From Oceanospirillum linum (GTDB lineage Bacteria; Pseudomonadota; Gammaproteobacteria; Pseudomonadales; Halomonadaceae): a stretch of DNA of 64,000 nt. The stretch spans positions 620,001-684,000 of the forward strand of contig NZ_MTSD02000001.1 in NCBI RefSeq assembly GCF_001995095.2, written 5' to 3'. How positions within the stretch are numbered: the first letter of the stretch is position 1; each line of letters begins with the position of its first letter. The notes below the pieces were generated by a model. It was not told where the DNA came from. It was given only the letters and a program-made list of their open reading frames with translations, and did not search any database. Made by a program: the position numbers and the translations under genes. This document shows positions 16,565 to 27,220 of this stretch, one piece after another.

Positions 16565-18049
16565 ATGACCCCGGAACGCTTCTCTGAGCTGGCCGAGCAA
16601 GGCTACAACCGCATCCCTCTGGTACGTGAAGTACTGGCTGACCTCGACACACCATTAAGCACCTATCTGAAACTGGCCGACCAGGCCTACAGCTATCTGC
16701 TGGAATCCGTCGAAGGTGGAGAGAAGTGGGGCCGCTATTCCATTATTGGTCTGCCCTGCCAACGCCGCCTCCAGGTTCGGGGCCACGAGGTCACACTATA
16801 TGAGGGCAATACGGTTCTGGAACAGAGTCACCAGGATGATCCCCTGACTTATATCGAAGAGTTCCAGAAACGTTTCTCCGTGCCGGAGCTGGATAACCTG
16901 CCACTGTTTACCGGAGGCCTTGTGGGCTACTTCGGTTACGACACCGTACGTTACGTGGAAAAGCGTCTGGTTAATATTCCGGAAAATGATCCTATCGACG
17001 TACCGGATATTCTGCTGCTGATCTCAGAGGAGGTTGTTGTTTTCGACAACCTGAGCGGCAAGTTGTACCTGATTGTTCACGCCAATACAGAACACAAACG
17101 CCCGCTGGAGAAAGCTCGCCAGCGCCTGAACGAACTGGAGCGCCAGCTGCGCTCACTTGCCGTTTCCTCCTACAGCGTTGGCACCGGTCGAACAACACTG
17201 GAAAGCGACTTTAAATCCGGTTTTACCGAAGAAAAATTCAAAGAAGCGGTCAGCAAAATCAAAGAGTACGTACTGGCCGGCGACATCATGCAATGCGTTA
17301 TTTCTCAGCGTATGTCGACACCCTTTGAAGCCCAACCGCTGGAACTGTACCGCGCCCTGCGCTGCCTGAACCCTTCCCCTTATATGTTCTTCTTTAATCT
17401 GGATGACTTCCATGTGGTGGGCTCCTCGCCAGAGATCCTCGCCCGTGTTGAAGACAATCTGGTTACCGTGCGCCCCATCGCCGGCACCCGCAAACGCGGC
17501 GCTACCGAAGCGGAAGACAAGGCACTGGAAGAGGAGCTGCTGGCCGATCCGAAAGAACTGGCCGAGCACCTGATGCTGATCGATCTGGGCCGCAACGATG
17601 TGGGTCGTATCGCTCAGACCGGTAGTGTCACCCTGACCGACAAGATGGTGATCGAGCGCTATTCCCACGTGATGCATATCGTCTCCAGCGTCACCGGTCA
17701 GCTGAAAGAAGGCATGAGCGCCATGGATGTATTGAAGGCCACGCTGCCCGCAGGAACCTTAAGTGGCGCGCCCAAAGTGCGCGCTATGGAAATTATTGAC
17801 GAAATGGAACCTGTGAAACGAGGCGTCTATGGTGGTGCCGTGGGTTACCTTTCCTGGAACGGAAATATGGATACAGCCATTGCGATCCGTACCGCTGTAA
17901 TCAAAGATCAGATACTGCATATCCAGGCAGGAGCGGGTGTCGTAGCAGACTCCGAACCCCGTTTAGAGTGGAAAGAGACCATGAACAAGGGACGGGCAAT
18001 CTTTAAAGCCGTTGCGATGGCGGAAAAAGGACTCGACAACCCGGATTAG
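16565..18049 (+). CDS. trpE: Anthranilate synthase component I
   Basis: Forms anthranilate from chorismate, with ammonia supplied by TrpG. 494 aa. The N-terminal regulatory part includes [15 protein letters not shown], the segment where Trp binds (ESxxxxxxxRYS pattern). The catalytic core shows [47 protein letters not shown]-like [18 protein letters not shown] and [17 protein letters not shown] precedes the ATG. A leader with tandem Trp codons lies upstream. trpG begins 105 bases downstream. Confidence 0.97.
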   Translation: MTPERFSELAEQGYNRIPLVREVLADLDTPLSTYLKLADQAYSYLLESVEGGEKWGRYSIIGLPCQRRLQVRGHEVTLYEGNTVLEQSHQDDPLTYIEEFQKRFSVPELDNLPLFTGGLVGYFGYDTVRYVEKRLVNIPENDPIDVPDILLLISEEVVVFDNLSGKLYLIVHANTEHKRPLEKARQRLNELERQLRSLAVSSYSVGTGRTTLESDFKSGFTEEKFKEAVSKIKEYVLAGDIMQCVISQRMSTPFEAQPLELYRALRCLNPSPYMFFFNLDDFHVVGSSPEILARVEDNLVTVRPIAGTRKRGATEAEDKALEEELLADPKELAEHLMLIDLGRNDVGRIAQTGSVTLTDKMVIERYSHVMHIVSSVTGQLKEGMSAMDVLKATLPAGTLSGAPKVRAMEIIDEMEPVKRGVYGGAVGYLSWNGNMDTAIAIRTAVIKDQILHIQAGAGVVADSEPRLEWKETMNKGRAIFKAVAMAEKGLDNPD

Positions 18050-18154
18050 CCCCAGAACCAGACGCTTTATCAGAAACGGTTCTCATATAAACGCTATTCA
18101 AAGACTTAAGATAATTCTGACGACCAATAGGTAGCCAGAATACAGGTACAGACC

Positions 18155-18739
18155 ATGCTGTTAATGATCGATAACTACGACTCTTTCACTTATAACGTTG
18201 TGCAATATTTTGCCGAACTCGGTGCAGATGTTCAGGTCTACCGTAACGACGAAATTACCATCGAACAGATCGAGGCCCTGAAACCGGATCATCTGGTGAT
18301 CTCCCCTGGCCCCTGCACACCCAACGAAGCGGGTATCTCTGTAGCAGCCATCAAGCATTTTGCCGGTAAGCTGCCCATCCTTGGAATCTGCCTTGGCCAC
18401 CAGAGTATCGGGCAGGCCTTTGGCGGTAAGGTGATTCGCGCCCATGAAGTCATGCATGGAAAAACGTCCCCTGTTCACCATATTAATGAGGGTGTTTTCA
18501 CCAAGCTGGATAACCCGTTCCGGGCTACCCGCTACCACTCTCTGGTAGTCGAGCGGGACAGTCTGCCGGAGTGCCTTGAAGTCACTGCCTGGGTGAATAA
18601 CGAAGATGGTACTCCCGGTGAGATTATGGGCCTGCGTCATAAAACCCTGGCAATTGAAGGTGTGCAATTCCACCCTGAGTCGATTCTGACTGAACATGGC
18701 CATGATATGCTGCAGAACTTTCTGCATCAGACCTTGTGA
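18155..18739 (+). CDS. trpG: Anthranilate synthase glutaminase subunit TrpG
   Basis: Class I glutamine amidotransferase that feeds ammonia to TrpE (and possibly to PabB). Motifs: [11 protein letters not shown] (residues 4-14), [11 protein letters not shown], the catalytic Cys in [16 protein letters not shown] (about 74-89) and the His/Glu pair in [12 protein letters not shown]. 194 aa, single-domain form. The trpG-trpD-trpC arrangement apart from trpE is the pseudomonad type. Confidence 0.96.
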   Translation: MLLMIDNYDSFTYNVVQYFAELGADVQVYRNDEITIEQIEALKPDHLVISPGPCTPNEAGISVAAIKHFAGKLPILGICLGHQSIGQAFGGKVIRAHEVMHGKTSPVHHINEGVFTKLDNPFRATRYHSLVVERDSLPECLEVTAWVNNEDGTPGEIMGLRHKTLAIEGVQFHPESILTEHGHDMLQNFLHQTL

Positions 18740-18771
18740 TACGAACAGTCTTAACCTGATTTAAAGACAGA

Positions 18772-18791
18772 AGCAGCCCAAAGAGGCTGCT
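18772..18791 (+). other. Intercistronic hairpin between trpG and trpD
   Basis: AGCAGCC and GGCTGCT form a perfect seven-pair stem around CAAAGA, 55 bases before trpD. No T-run follows, so it is more likely an mRNA-stability or partial pause element than a terminator. Confidence 0.5.
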
Positions 18792-18846
18792 CTGAAAGCT
18801 GACAGTAATACGGCCTACAAGCCGCGCTATTACAGGACCCTGGAAC

Positions 18847-19893
18847 ATGAATATTCAAGATGCCCTGAACAAGGTAGTTGAGAAGCTGGATCTGAGTCGT
18901 GACGAGATGCGTGATGTTATGCGCCAGATCATGACCGGCCAGTGTACCGATGCTCAGATTGGAGGCTTTCTCGTAGCACTTCGCATGAAAAGCGAAAGCA
19001 TTGAGGAGCTCACCGCAGCCGTAGAAGTCATGCGTGAACTGGCAACCCCTGTAGCGCTGGAAATCCCGAATGCGGTTGATACCTGTGGTACCGGTGGTGA
19101 TGGCTCAAATCTGTTTAATGTTTCCACTGCCTCCGCCTTTGTAATCGCAGCAGCAGGAGGCCATGTCGCCAAACACGGAAACCGCTCTGTTTCATCATCC
19201 AGTGGCAGCTCGGACCTGCTTGAAACAGCGGGTATCAACCTGAATCTGAAGCCAGAGCAGATCGGACGAGCGATCAGCGAAGTCGGGGTCGGCTTTATGT
19301 TTGCCCCTAACCATCATAGTGCCATGAAGTATGCTATCGGCCCGCGCAAAGAGCTGGGCATGCGGACTCTGTTTAATATGCTCGGCCCAATGACTAATCC
19401 TGCAGGTGTAAAGCATCAGGTTATCGGTGTTTTTACCGAAACACTTTGCCGCCCCATGGCCGAGGTGCTCAAGGCTCTTGGCAGCAAACATGTCCTTGTC
19501 GTACATGCCAAAGATGGTTTAGATGAGTTCTCGCTCGCCACCAGTACCCACGTGGCCGAGCTTAAAAATGGTGTGGTAACGGAGTACAAAGTTACGCCGG
19601 AAGACCTAGGTCTATCCAGTCAAAGCCTGGTCGGACTGGATATTAAAAGTTCGGATGACTCCCTCAATCTGATCAGAGATGCTCTGGGTAAACAAAGCTC
19701 AGAGACTGCGGAAAAAGCAGCCGATATGATCGCCCTTAATGCTGGGGCCGCGCTTTATGCTGCAGATATAGCGGACAACCTGAAAGAGGGCGTTGCCATG
19801 GCGCAGGACGCGATAGCCAGCGGTCTTGCCGGTGAAAAAATGAAAGAGCTGGCCAGCTTTACCCACGTCTTTACCAATAACCCGTCGTTGTAA
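18847..19893 (+). CDS. trpD: Anthranilate phosphoribosyltransferase
   Basis: Transfers phosphoribose from PRPP to anthranilate. 348 aa. Signature motifs: [17 protein letters not shown] (PRPP site, about residues 78-94), [30 protein letters not shown] and [12 protein letters not shown]. Lies 34 bases before trpC; both likely share the trpG transcript. Confidence 0.97.
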   Translation: MNIQDALNKVVEKLDLSRDEMRDVMRQIMTGQCTDAQIGGFLVALRMKSESIEELTAAVEVMRELATPVALEIPNAVDTCGTGGDGSNLFNVSTASAFVIAAAGGHVAKHGNRSVSSSSGSSDLLETAGINLNLKPEQIGRAISEVGVGFMFAPNHHSAMKYAIGPRKELGMRTLFNMLGPMTNPAGVKHQVIGVFTETLCRPMAEVLKALGSKHVLVVHAKDGLDEFSLATSTHVAELKNGVVTEYKVTPEDLGLSSQSLVGLDIKSSDDSLNLIRDALGKQSSETAEKAADMIALNAGAALYAADIADNLKEGVAMAQDAIASGLAGEKMKELASFTHVFTNNPSL

Positions 19894-19927
19894 ACTAATT
19901 AGCCAAAGCGATCTCAGGAGACCTCCT

Positions 19928-20725
19928 TTGAACACCCCGACTATTCTGAAAAAAATTGTTGATCGTAAATGGGAAGAGATCAAAACACGGAAACAGGATA
20001 TCTCACTGGAAGCTATGCGGGATCTGGCATTCGCTAATCAGGATGCCCCCCGGGGGTTTGCTGATGCACTGGCCCGAAGTCTGAAAGCCGGTCGCTCAGC
20101 TGTCATTGCCGAGATCAAAAAGGCCTCCCCCAGTAAAGGCATCCTAAGAGAAGATTTCCATCCGGCAGATATCGCCATCAGCTACGAAGAGGGTGGCGCC
20201 AGCTGCCTGTCAATTCTGACCGACCATGATTTCTTTCAGGGCCATGAGGATTACCTGAAGGAGGGTCGCGCAGCCTGTGACCTTCCTGTCATCCGCAAAG
20301 ACTTTATTGTAGACCCGTACCAGGTATTTGAGGCCCGGGCTATTGGTGCCGACTGTATTTTGCTGATCGCCGCCTGCCTGGATGATGACACCCTACGGGA
20401 GCTTAACCTCCTGGCCCATGAACTGGATATGGATGTGCTGATTGAGGTTCACGATGAGGAGGAGCTTATGCGCGCGCTAAAACTCCCCAACCGGCTGATC
20501 GGTATTAACAACCGGAACCTTCACACCTTTGATGTCAGCCTTCAGACCACCTTTGATCTGCTGGAGAAAATCCCTGAGGATCGTATTGTTGTCACTGAAA
20601 GCGGCATTCTGAAAAAAGCAGATGTCGATGCAATGCGCGACCATAACGTTAATAGTTTCCTTGTCGGAGAAGCCTTTATGCGCACTGACAATCCGGGTGA
20701 GACATTAGCAGAATTTTTTGCCTGA
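19928..20725 (+). CDS. trpC: Indole-3-glycerol-phosphate synthase
   Basis: Closes the indole ring from CdRP. Monofunctional 265-residue TIM barrel with [13 protein letters not shown] at the start, [19 protein letters not shown] (about 62-80), [31 protein letters not shown] and VTESGI. It uses a TTG start at 19928, placed by AGGAG at 19916-19920. That ribosome site is part of AGGAGACCTCCT, which could partly pair with itself. No trpF domain is fused. Confidence 0.96.
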   Translation: MNTPTILKKIVDRKWEEIKTRKQDISLEAMRDLAFANQDAPRGFADALARSLKAGRSAVIAEIKKASPSKGILREDFHPADIAISYEEGGASCLSILTDHDFFQGHEDYLKEGRAACDLPVIRKDFIVDPYQVFEARAIGADCILLIAACLDDDTLRELNLLAHELDMDVLIEVHDEEELMRALKLPNRLIGINNRNLHTFDVSLQTTFDLLEKIPEDRIVVTESGILKKADVDAMRDHNVNSFLVGEAFMRTDNPGETLAEFFA

Positions 20726-21032
20726 CCCCGTGGCAAATTAGCTGGAGAGAACGCCATTGGGCATAACTCGCCTATCGTTTTTTCTCCAGCTTCTGCTCAT
20801 CGGATACCCAACCCACACCCCGTCCCCTCAACACCTAATATCCGGTCTGTCATAGTATCGTCGTGCAGAGTTCATAAACTTTTCAGATGAAAAGACACAA
20901 CTGCAAAAGTATAAACTACTTGCCTGTTGTGCCTCGGTTTCGCATACTGGGTTCCATATTTGAGGCATTCACCTATCTGAAACAACCTACTCTTTACGAG
21001 TTACAGGCCTTGCAGATTTCATGCAATAACGG
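20726..21032. other. Intergenic region after trpC with a long-looped inverted repeat
   Basis: 307 bases without a gene. A nine-base perfect inverted repeat, AGCTGGAGA (20740-20748) and TCTCCAGCT (20783-20791), encloses 34 bases that can pair further through ACG/CGT. It starts 15 bases after the trpC stop and may act as terminator or 3' stabiliser, though no clean T-run follows. The rest presumably carries the promoter of the GGDEF/EAL gene, not identified. Confidence 0.5.
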
Positions 21033-23450
21033 ATGTTTGATTTGAAAAAATCAGCACTACACAAACGGCTCTCATACAGACAGGCTAAGTTTACTGTCAT
21101 TGTCGCCCTGTTATTGGGTCTGATATTCAGCGGTATTCAAATTGCGATCGATATCAGTCATAGCCGTGAAAGCATGGATGACAAAGTTCAACAGGTCATT
21201 TATCTGGTAGAGGAGTCTGCCGTACAGGCCGCCTACAACATTGATAAGGACCTGGCTGAACGCGTTGTAAAAGGCCTGATCAATCATGCTTATATACACT
21301 TCGCTCAGATTCGCCTGGATGATAACAGTGTATTAGCGACTTCAGATACACCGACCTATGATGACAGCGTTATGTCTCAAATCATGGAGAAAGACCGCCG
21401 CTCTTATGCTGTTCCTCTGGTCACTGTTTTTGAAGAGTCCCCCGTCGGCACCCTGATCGTGGAAACCGACCCGGAAGCATTAAGCCATGATATCTTCGAC
21501 AGAGGTGTCGTGATCCTCTCTACTGGCTTTCTGCGTAATGTCCTTCTGGCAGTCTGCCTATTCTTTGTCTTCCATACACTCATTAGCCGCCCTCTGACAC
21601 GCTTGTCTGACAGCCTGATACTGCTCAAAAAAAAGCACCATGCGGATCAACAGATACCCAGACTGAAGGGGCATACCGATGACGAGCTGGGCTTTCTGGT
21701 TGACAGTTTTAATGAACTCTGGAATTCACGAAATCAGGCGGAAGAAGCCCTCAGAAGCAGTGAGCAGTTCAATCGGGATGTGATGAACAGTATTGGTGAT
21801 ATGCTGATCATATGTGAAGCCGATTTCTGCATTTACAATGCCAACCATAATGCGTTCCAAACCCTGGGTTTTAGTAAAGAAGACCTGGTCGGCAGCAATA
21901 TGAGGAACCTGTTCAGCACAGCACAGCTCCCTAAACCCCTAGCAGCACTAACATCCGATACAGATTTAATCCATGAGGTCTCTCTGGAGGGGCAACTTGT
22001 CAGCCTCAAGGGCCACCTAATACCTGTTGAAATCAAAGCGCGCCGTATTGAGCTGAATGGTAAAACCTATATTCTGGCTTTATCACGGGATATCTCTCTG
22101 CGCAAAGAGCAGGAAGCCCGTATTCATCATTTAGCTTATTTTGACTCTTTGACCAGCCTGCCGAACCGTAGCCACTTCCTCGACCGAATGCATCAGGTTC
22201 AATCAAAAAGTCTGCAGCATAATATGTACAGTGCCCTGCTGTTTATCGATCTGGACCGTTTCAAAAACATCAATGACTCTCTGGGCCATGATGTTGGCGA
22301 TAAACTTCTTATTGTCGTTGCGTCCCGATTAAAAGAGATGATGCGGGAGGAAGATACAGTTGCAAGATTGGGGGGTGATGAATTCGTTGTCGTTCTGCCG
22401 GAGTTAGCAGAACAGCAGGAACCAGCGGCACTGAGTGCCCAACGCATCACTAACCGCATTCTGGAAGTGATGGCTAAGCCTTTTCATATCGACCAGCATA
22501 TTCTGCATATTTCAGCCAGCATCGGTATTCGCTTGTTCCCGGATGATGATAACGACATAAAGAATATTGTGAAGCAGGCAGATACTGCCCTTTACCGGGC
22601 AAAATCCAATGGTAAGAACACCTTCCATTTCTACCGTCCCAGCATGCAACTGTTAGCAGATCAGCATCTTGCGATGGAGCGGGCTTTGCACACAGCACTG
22701 GAGCACAACGAATTCTACCTGCATTACCAGCCTCAGGTTGACCACAATTTCAGCATTATCGGGACCGAAGCATTAATTCGCTGGCAACACCCGGAGCAAG
22801 GGTTTGTACCTCCGGATCAGTTTATAGGGCTGACAGAAGAAACCGGCCTTATCATTCCCATCGGATGCTGGGTACTACAGCAGGCCTGCACACAGCTGGC
22901 TCAGTGGCAGGAACAGAAACTATGCCCACCTCACTTCCGCATGGCGGTTAATATCAGTGCCAAACAGTTTGACCACCCTCAATTCCTCAATATGCTTTCT
23001 GATGTCATTAACAGAACCGGAGTTGATCCAAATAAGTTGGAGCTTGAGTTAACCGAGAGCTTACTGGTAAAAAATATGGACGCCACCATCATTCGTATGG
23101 ATGCCATTCGTGCCATGGGGATCGCGCTTTCTATTGACGACTTTGGTACAGGTTACTCCTCGTTGAAATACCTTAAGCAGATGCCGATCAATCAGCTTAA
23201 AATCGACAAATCTTTCGTAATGGACCTGCTTACCGATGCAAATGACCGAGCAATTACAGAAACGATTATAGCCATGGCTTCCCATCTGCAGATGGATATC
23301 ATCGCAGAAGGGGTAGAGGATGCTGCGATTATGGACTTACTTGTCAGGCTGGGCTGTAAACACTTCCAGGGTTATTACTTCAGTCGCCCGGTTAGTGCTG
23401 AAAATTGCTCTCAACTGCTTCAGGTTCAAAAGTTACCTTTAGGTAGCTAA
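21033..23450 (+). CDS. Membrane GGDEF-EAL protein with HAMP and PAS domains
   Basis: A cyclic-di-GMP turnover enzyme. Order in 805 residues: membrane helix (about 20-40), periplasmic sensor, second helix (about 165-184), HAMP (185-240), PAS (about 245-365), GGDEF domain with intact GGDEF at about 447-451 and an RxxD (REED) feedback site just before it, then an EAL domain with EALIRW near 578, DDFGTGYSSLKYL and AEGVE. Both catalytic signatures are intact, so either or both activities are possible. The ribosome site is poor. Not grouped with neighbours; substrate signal unknown. Confidence 0.92.
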   Translation: MFDLKKSALHKRLSYRQAKFTVIVALLLGLIFSGIQIAIDISHSRESMDDKVQQVIYLVEESAVQAAYNIDKDLAERVVKGLINHAYIHFAQIRLDDNSVLATSDTPTYDDSVMSQIMEKDRRSYAVPLVTVFEESPVGTLIVETDPEALSHDIFDRGVVILSTGFLRNVLLAVCLFFVFHTLISRPLTRLSDSLILLKKKHHADQQIPRLKGHTDDELGFLVDSFNELWNSRNQAEEALRSSEQFNRDVMNSIGDMLIICEADFCIYNANHNAFQTLGFSKEDLVGSNMRNLFSTAQLPKPLAALTSDTDLIHEVSLEGQLVSLKGHLIPVEIKARRIELNGKTYILALSRDISLRKEQEARIHHLAYFDSLTSLPNRSHFLDRMHQVQSKSLQHNMYSALLFIDLDRFKNINDSLGHDVGDKLLIVVASRLKEMMREEDTVARLGGDEFVVVLPELAEQQEPAALSAQRITNRILEVMAKPFHIDQHILHISASIGIRLFPDDDNDIKNIVKQADTALYRAKSNGKNTFHFYRPSMQLLADQHLAMERALHTALEHNEFYLHYQPQVDHNFSIIGTEALIRWQHPEQGFVPPDQFIGLTEETGLIIPIGCWVLQQACTQLAQWQEQKLCPPHFRMAVNISAKQFDHPQFLNMLSDVINRTGVDPNKLELELTESLLVKNMDATIIRMDAIRAMGIALSIDDFGTGYSSLKYLKQMPINQLKIDKSFVMDLLTDANDRAITETIIAMASHLQMDIIAEGVEDAAIMDLLVRLGCKHFQGYYFSRPVSAENCSQLLQVQKLPLGS

Positions 23451-23517
23451 GCCTCGTAAAAGATCTTATAGCAGATAGCACCCTGATAGCTTTGATACTG
23501 ACAGGATACGGCCCTTA

Positions 23518-24150
23518 TCACCGAGTCCCGTACACCACCATTGTTTTACCACTTGCTGTGACCAGCCCCTTTTCTTCAAGGTCTTTGAGCACACGCCCAA
23601 CCATCTCACGTGAGCAACCCACAATGCGGGCGATCTCCTGGCGGGTTACTTTAATCTGCATACCATCAGGATGCGTCATAGCGTCTGGCTCTTTGCATAG
23701 ATCCAACAATGTGCGGGCAACCCGGCCGGTAACATCCATAAAAGCCAGATCTCCGACTTTACGGGTCGTATTACGCAAACGGACAGCAACCTGGTTACCC
23801 AACACATACAGCAGGCTCGGATCTGTTTTTGTCAGCTCTTTAAAACGGCTATAGCTAACCTCTGCGACCTCAACATCGGTCTTCGCCTTAACCCAGGCAC
23901 TTCGACGACTGATCTCATCAAAAAGCCCCATTTCACCAAAGAAAGAACCCTCATTAAGATAGGCAACCACCATCTCATGGCCATCTTCATCTTCGATCGA
24001 TACAGTGACAGAGCCTTTAATCAGATAGAAGAGAGAATTACTCTCATCCCCTGCAGATATCAGTGTTGAGCGTTTAGCGAAACTTCGTCTGTGACTGATC
24101 ACCAAAAAGTCACTTAGGCCTGAAATCTCCTTTTTTATGGCAGGTAACAT
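23518..24150 (-). CDS. crp: cAMP receptor protein (Crp/Vfr type regulator)
   Basis: Global cAMP-dependent transcription regulator. 210 aa. The cyclic-nucleotide pocket is FFGEMGLFDEISRRSAWV (about residues 69-86), carrying the Glu and the Arg-Ser pair that contact cAMP in E. coli Crp. The C-terminal helix-turn-helix is TRQEIARIVGCSREMVGRVL with recognition residues R, E and R retained. Divergent from an osmC-like gene and near speD, the same arrangement as Pseudomonas vfr. Confidence 0.93.
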   Translation of the reverse strand: MLPAIKKEISGLSDFLVISHRRSFAKRSTLISAGDESNSLFYLIKGSVTVSIEDEDGHEMVVAYLNEGSFFGEMGLFDEISRRSAWVKAKTDVEVAEVSYSRFKELTKTDPSLLYVLGNQVAVRLRNTTRKVGDLAFMDVTGRVARTLLDLCKEPDAMTHPDGMQIKVTRQEIARIVGCSREMVGRVLKDLEEKGLVTASGKTMVVYGTR

Positions 24151-24355
24151 AGCAAAAACCCTTTTTTTCTTGCATATATATAATTATGGAGCATGACAAT
24201 ACCCGATCTTTCCTGAAACAACAAAAGCCATTTCCAATAAAGCTGCACTAGTATGCTTTTTTAACGGTAAAACTTGCGCCACCCGGATAGATCAGCGATA
24301 TTGCCCGTCAACGTTTACCTAAAATGTTAAACCGTAAGCAGGAGAAAACAACAGC

Positions 24356-24775
24356 ATGAAAGCAGTCGTAAAATGGACAGATGGTGTTCAATTTCTGGCG
24401 GAATCCGGTTCAGGGCACGCTATTGTAGTTGATGGACCACCGGAAAAGGGTGGGCGAAACACAGGCCCCCGTCCAATGGAACTACTCCTGATGGGCCTTG
24501 GTTCATGCAGTTCATTCGATGTTATCGGTATTCTGCAGAAATCCAGACAGGATATTAGTGACTGCTACGTAGAGATTGCCGCAGAAAGGGCAGATACTGT
24601 TCCCTCTTTATTTACTAAGATTCACCTGCACTTCGTTATCAAGGGTCGTAGCGTTAAAGAAGCCCATGTAAAGCGAGCCGTGGAACTATCCGCTGAGAAG
24701 TACTGCTCAGCGTCCATTATGCTGGCCGCTGGCGGTGTGGAAATCAGCCACGATTACGAAATTATTGAACTGTAA
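24356..24775 (+). CDS. OsmC-family protein (YhfA type)
   Basis: Small OsmC/Ohr-fold protein of the YhfA group, function not established; classical members reduce organic hydroperoxides with two cysteines. Here one Cys is in MGLGSCSSFDV and the other in AEKYCSASIML, the usual two positions. 139 aa. Divergent from crp and followed by a strong terminator, then speD. Its start at 24356 has AGGAG upstream. Confidence 0.88.
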   Translation: MKAVVKWTDGVQFLAESGSGHAIVVDGPPEKGGRNTGPRPMELLLMGLGSCSSFDVIGILQKSRQDISDCYVEIAAERADTVPSLFTKIHLHFVIKGRSVKEAHVKRAVELSAEKYCSASIMLAAGGVEISHDYEIIEL

Positions 24776-24789
24776 AAGTCTACGAAAAC

Positions 24790-24826
24790 TGCCCTGACTA
24801 TTTGTATGTTTAAGGGCATTTTTTTT
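24790..24826 (+). terminator. Intrinsic terminator after the osmC-like gene
   Basis: TGCCCT pairs with AGGGCA across a 17-base loop, followed by eight T. It separates the gene from speD. Confidence 0.82.
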
Positions 24827-24929
24827 GTGCAATAGGCATTTTTTATAGGCATAATACGCGCCTTTCAAAAATGGCTAGCTCTAGGGTTAGTGGGTACTTA
24901 ACGAATTTGCACAATGCGAGGTCTCGGGC

Positions 24930-25718
24930 ATGAAGGACAATATTAGGCTTCATGGGTTTAACAACCTTACCAGTTCCCTGAGCTTTAACATCTATGACAT
25001 CTGCTATGCTAAAACAGAGCAACAGCGTGAAGAATATATCGACTATATTGATGAGCTTTACAATGCTGAACGACTTACGCAGATACTAAAAGATGTAACC
25101 AATATTATCGGCGCCCACATCCTGAATATCGCCCGTCAGGATTATGACCCCCACGGTGCCAGTGTCACTGTTTTAATTGCCGAACATGAATTAACCGATG
25201 AGTCGGAAAATGAGGTCGGACCAGGGCCACTACCGGAAACGGTTGTTGCCCACCTTGATAAAAGCCATGTCACCGTCCATACCTACCCTGAGAGCCACCC
25301 GGACGGCGGTATCAGTACTTTTCGCCTGGATATTGACGTGTCTACCTGCGGTATGATTTCACCGCTGAAAGCCCTGAACTACCTAATTCATAGCTTTGAC
25401 TCTGATATTGTCACTATGGACTACCGCGTTCGAGGCTTTACCCGGGATGAATCCGGCCGAAAATTATTTATTGACCATCCAATAACATCTATTCAGGACT
25501 ATCTGTCAGAAGACACCAAGAATGCCTACCAGATGATTGATGTGAATGTTTACCAGGAAAATATGTTCCACACCAAGATGCTACTCAAAGATTTTGCTCT
25601 GGATAACTACCTGTTTGGTATCGACAAAAATAAGCTGACCTTTGAGGAGGCGGCAGATATCGAAGCCCGCCTGCGAAAAGAGATGCTGGAGATATTCTAT
25701 TCCCGGAATATTGAGTAA
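24930..25718 (+). CDS. speD: S-adenosylmethionine decarboxylase proenzyme
   Basis: Makes decarboxylated SAM for spermidine synthesis. The self-cleavage site that creates the pyruvoyl group is in [14 protein letters not shown], with Ser at residue 112, the same number as in E. coli Spe[10 protein letters not shown] follows. 262 aa, the long proteobacterial form. GAGG sits eight bases before the ATG. No speE lies nearby in the window. Confidence 0.95.
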   Translation: MKDNIRLHGFNNLTSSLSFNIYDICYAKTEQQREEYIDYIDELYNAERLTQILKDVTNIIGAHILNIARQDYDPHGASVTVLIAEHELTDESENEVGPGPLPETVVAHLDKSHVTVHTYPESHPDGGISTFRLDIDVSTCGMISPLKALNYLIHSFDSDIVTMDYRVRGFTRDESGRKLFIDHPITSIQDYLSEDTKNAYQMIDVNVYQENMFHTKMLLKDFALDNYLFGIDKNKLTFEEAADIEARLRKEMLEIFYSRNIE

Positions 25719-25725
25719 ACGTAAC

Positions 25726-25763
25726 CCCCTCCTCTATACCGGAAACTGTATACGATGGAGGGG
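25726..25763. terminator. GC-capped hairpin after speD
   Basis: CCCCTCC pairs with GGAGGGG, and TATAC with GTATA inside, seven bases after the speD stop. No T-run follows on plus, so termination strength is uncertain; it lies between convergent genes. Confidence 0.5.
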
Positions 25764-25845
25764 ATGCTTCCGTTTAATAGCGGTATAGAACACTGTATAA
25801 AGAAGTATTAAAGAAAGGATATACCGATTACGCACCTGGCTAACA

Positions 25846-26235
25846 TCAGGCTCGCCATATAAGATCCAGAACGTGAGGCGCCAACAGCATAATCATCAGC
25901 CCCGATAAGATAACACCGATAACACAGCCGGTTGCCATAGCTTTACTTCCGGGAAACAAAATTTCCGTTACCCTACCGGCAATGCTGGCCATAACCTGTG
26001 AGAAAAAGATCGCGCCATACATCAGTATACTGATCACAACGAACAGGTTGACTGTACTCAGGGCCTGCCACCAAATGCCTTCCGGCTGACTGAAACGGAT
26101 AAGTGCTTTCACCACTGCCAGGATAATCAGAAAAACACAGCCAACTACAGCATGGTGACGTAACGATAGGGATGCATAAGCGGTTAAGAACGCAGCGATA
26201 CTGCCGGATACTGATTTATTTAACGAAGCCGTCAT
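25846..26235 (-). CDS. Small membrane protein of unknown function
   Basis: I do not recognise this 129-residue protein. Three hydrophobic stretches are visible: about residues 28-45 (VVGCVFLIILAVVKALI), 60-85 (LFVVISILMYGAIFFSQVM) and 100-122 (TGCVIGVILSGLMIMLLAP). The start has AGGAGAA upstream on its strand. It lies 132 bases downstream of coq7 in the same direction and may be cotranscribed. No catalytic motif is evident. Confidence 0.7.
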   Translation of the reverse strand: MTASLNKSVSGSIAAFLTAYASLSLRHHAVVGCVFLIILAVVKALIRFSQPEGIWWQALSTVNLFVVISILMYGAIFFSQVMASIAGRVTEILFPGSKAMATGCVIGVILSGLMIMLLAPHVLDLIWRA

Positions 26236-26367
26236 CTTAGTTCTCCTTATGAATCAGCACCACATCCTTGCCCATGATGCCAGGGCTGCAGGAGTCAACC
26301 GACCTGATAGATCAACGACCCTCCTGCCTTATCTTTAGGACTCTAACCCGAAAAAATCAGAGGTCCG

Positions 26368-27015
26368 CTAAATCCGGTACACTGACTTCGTCATCACCTT
26401 TGACATAAGCTTCATCGCCATCTTAACCGGAACCGGGAAACGTACACCGCCGGCATTCAAAGCCTGGTCCGCGTGCTGTTCTTCATCAATATACATTTGT
26501 TCGAGAATAACCCGACTTTTCTGGTCAGCTGAAGGCAACTCCTGCAGGTGGGACTCAAGGTGCTTACACACCTGTTGCTCAGTTGCCGCAACAAAACCAA
26601 GGCTGTACTTGTCACCTGCGGCGCCCGCTGCGGCACCAATACCAAACGACAACCCATAAAATACAGGATTCAATAAACTGGGGCGACTACCCAGTTGGCG
26701 TATGCGCTGCTCACACCAAGCCAGGTGATCTATCTCTTCCCGGGCAGCCTCTTCCATCTGCTCCCGCACTTCCGGTAGTTTAGCCGTCACCGATTGCCCC
26801 TGATAAAGCGCCTGAGCGCAGACCTCACCCGTATGATTGATACGCATCAGTCCCGCCGCGTGTTTCCGCTCAACAGGCGTCATATCCTGCTCTGCTTCAG
26901 CCCGAGCTGGGTTTGGGCGATAAGGTTCAGCAGCACCGGGAATCAGTGTTTTCAGAACGGTATCAGCACCAATCAGAATTTTATCCAAAGGTGTATGTTG
27001 ACGAATATTTTGCAT
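26368..27015 (-). CDS. coq7: 2-octaprenyl-3-methyl-6-methoxybenzoquinol hydroxylase Coq7
   Basis: Di-iron monooxygenase for the last ring hydroxylation of ubiquinone synthesis; replaces UbiF in many gammaproteobacteria. Iron ligands are in [29 protein letters not shown] (ExxH) and the second set LESHLQEL and [11 protein letters not shown] (ExxH). 215 aa, the longer form with an N-terminal extension. Transcribed with the small membrane protein gene behind it, or alone. Confidence 0.95.
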   Translation of the reverse strand: MQNIRQHTPLDKILIGADTVLKTLIPGAAEPYRPNPARAEAEQDMTPVERKHAAGLMRINHTGEVCAQALYQGQSVTAKLPEVREQMEEAAREEIDHLAWCEQRIRQLGSRPSLLNPVFYGLSFGIGAAAGAAGDKYSLGFVAATEQQVCKHLESHLQELPSADQKSRVILEQMYIDEEQHADQALNAGGVRFPVPVKMAMKLMSKVMTKSVYRI

Positions 27016-27162
27016 GGGTAAAACCTCACCTGTATCTGCAGAGCATGTTAGCGAATGCCTGCTCGTTCGGCTACGGCTTTATGCGCCCTTTTTAAAAAGC
27101 TAATGAGATAAATCAAAATAGATTCAGATGGGATATATCCGAGAAAGCCTGATTATCCGGAT

Positions 27163-27195
27163 AAAAAAGGCATACAGGTGATAACCCTGTATGCC
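27163..27195 (-). terminator. Intrinsic terminator of the pta-ackA unit
   Basis: GGCATACAGG and CCTGTATGCC form a perfect ten-pair stem around seven bases; on the minus strand six T follow. Lies 26 bases after the ackA stop. Confidence 0.9.
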
Positions 27196-27220
27196 GTACT
27201 AAAACAAATTAACAGACTTG

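Noticed and set aside
17153-17677. Long open frame antisense to trpE
   Set aside because: It mirrors trpE codon bias; no ribosome site or family feature, and trpE is unmistakable.
18161-18727. 188-codon frame antisense to trpG
   Set aside because: Shadow of trpG, which has all its catalytic motifs.
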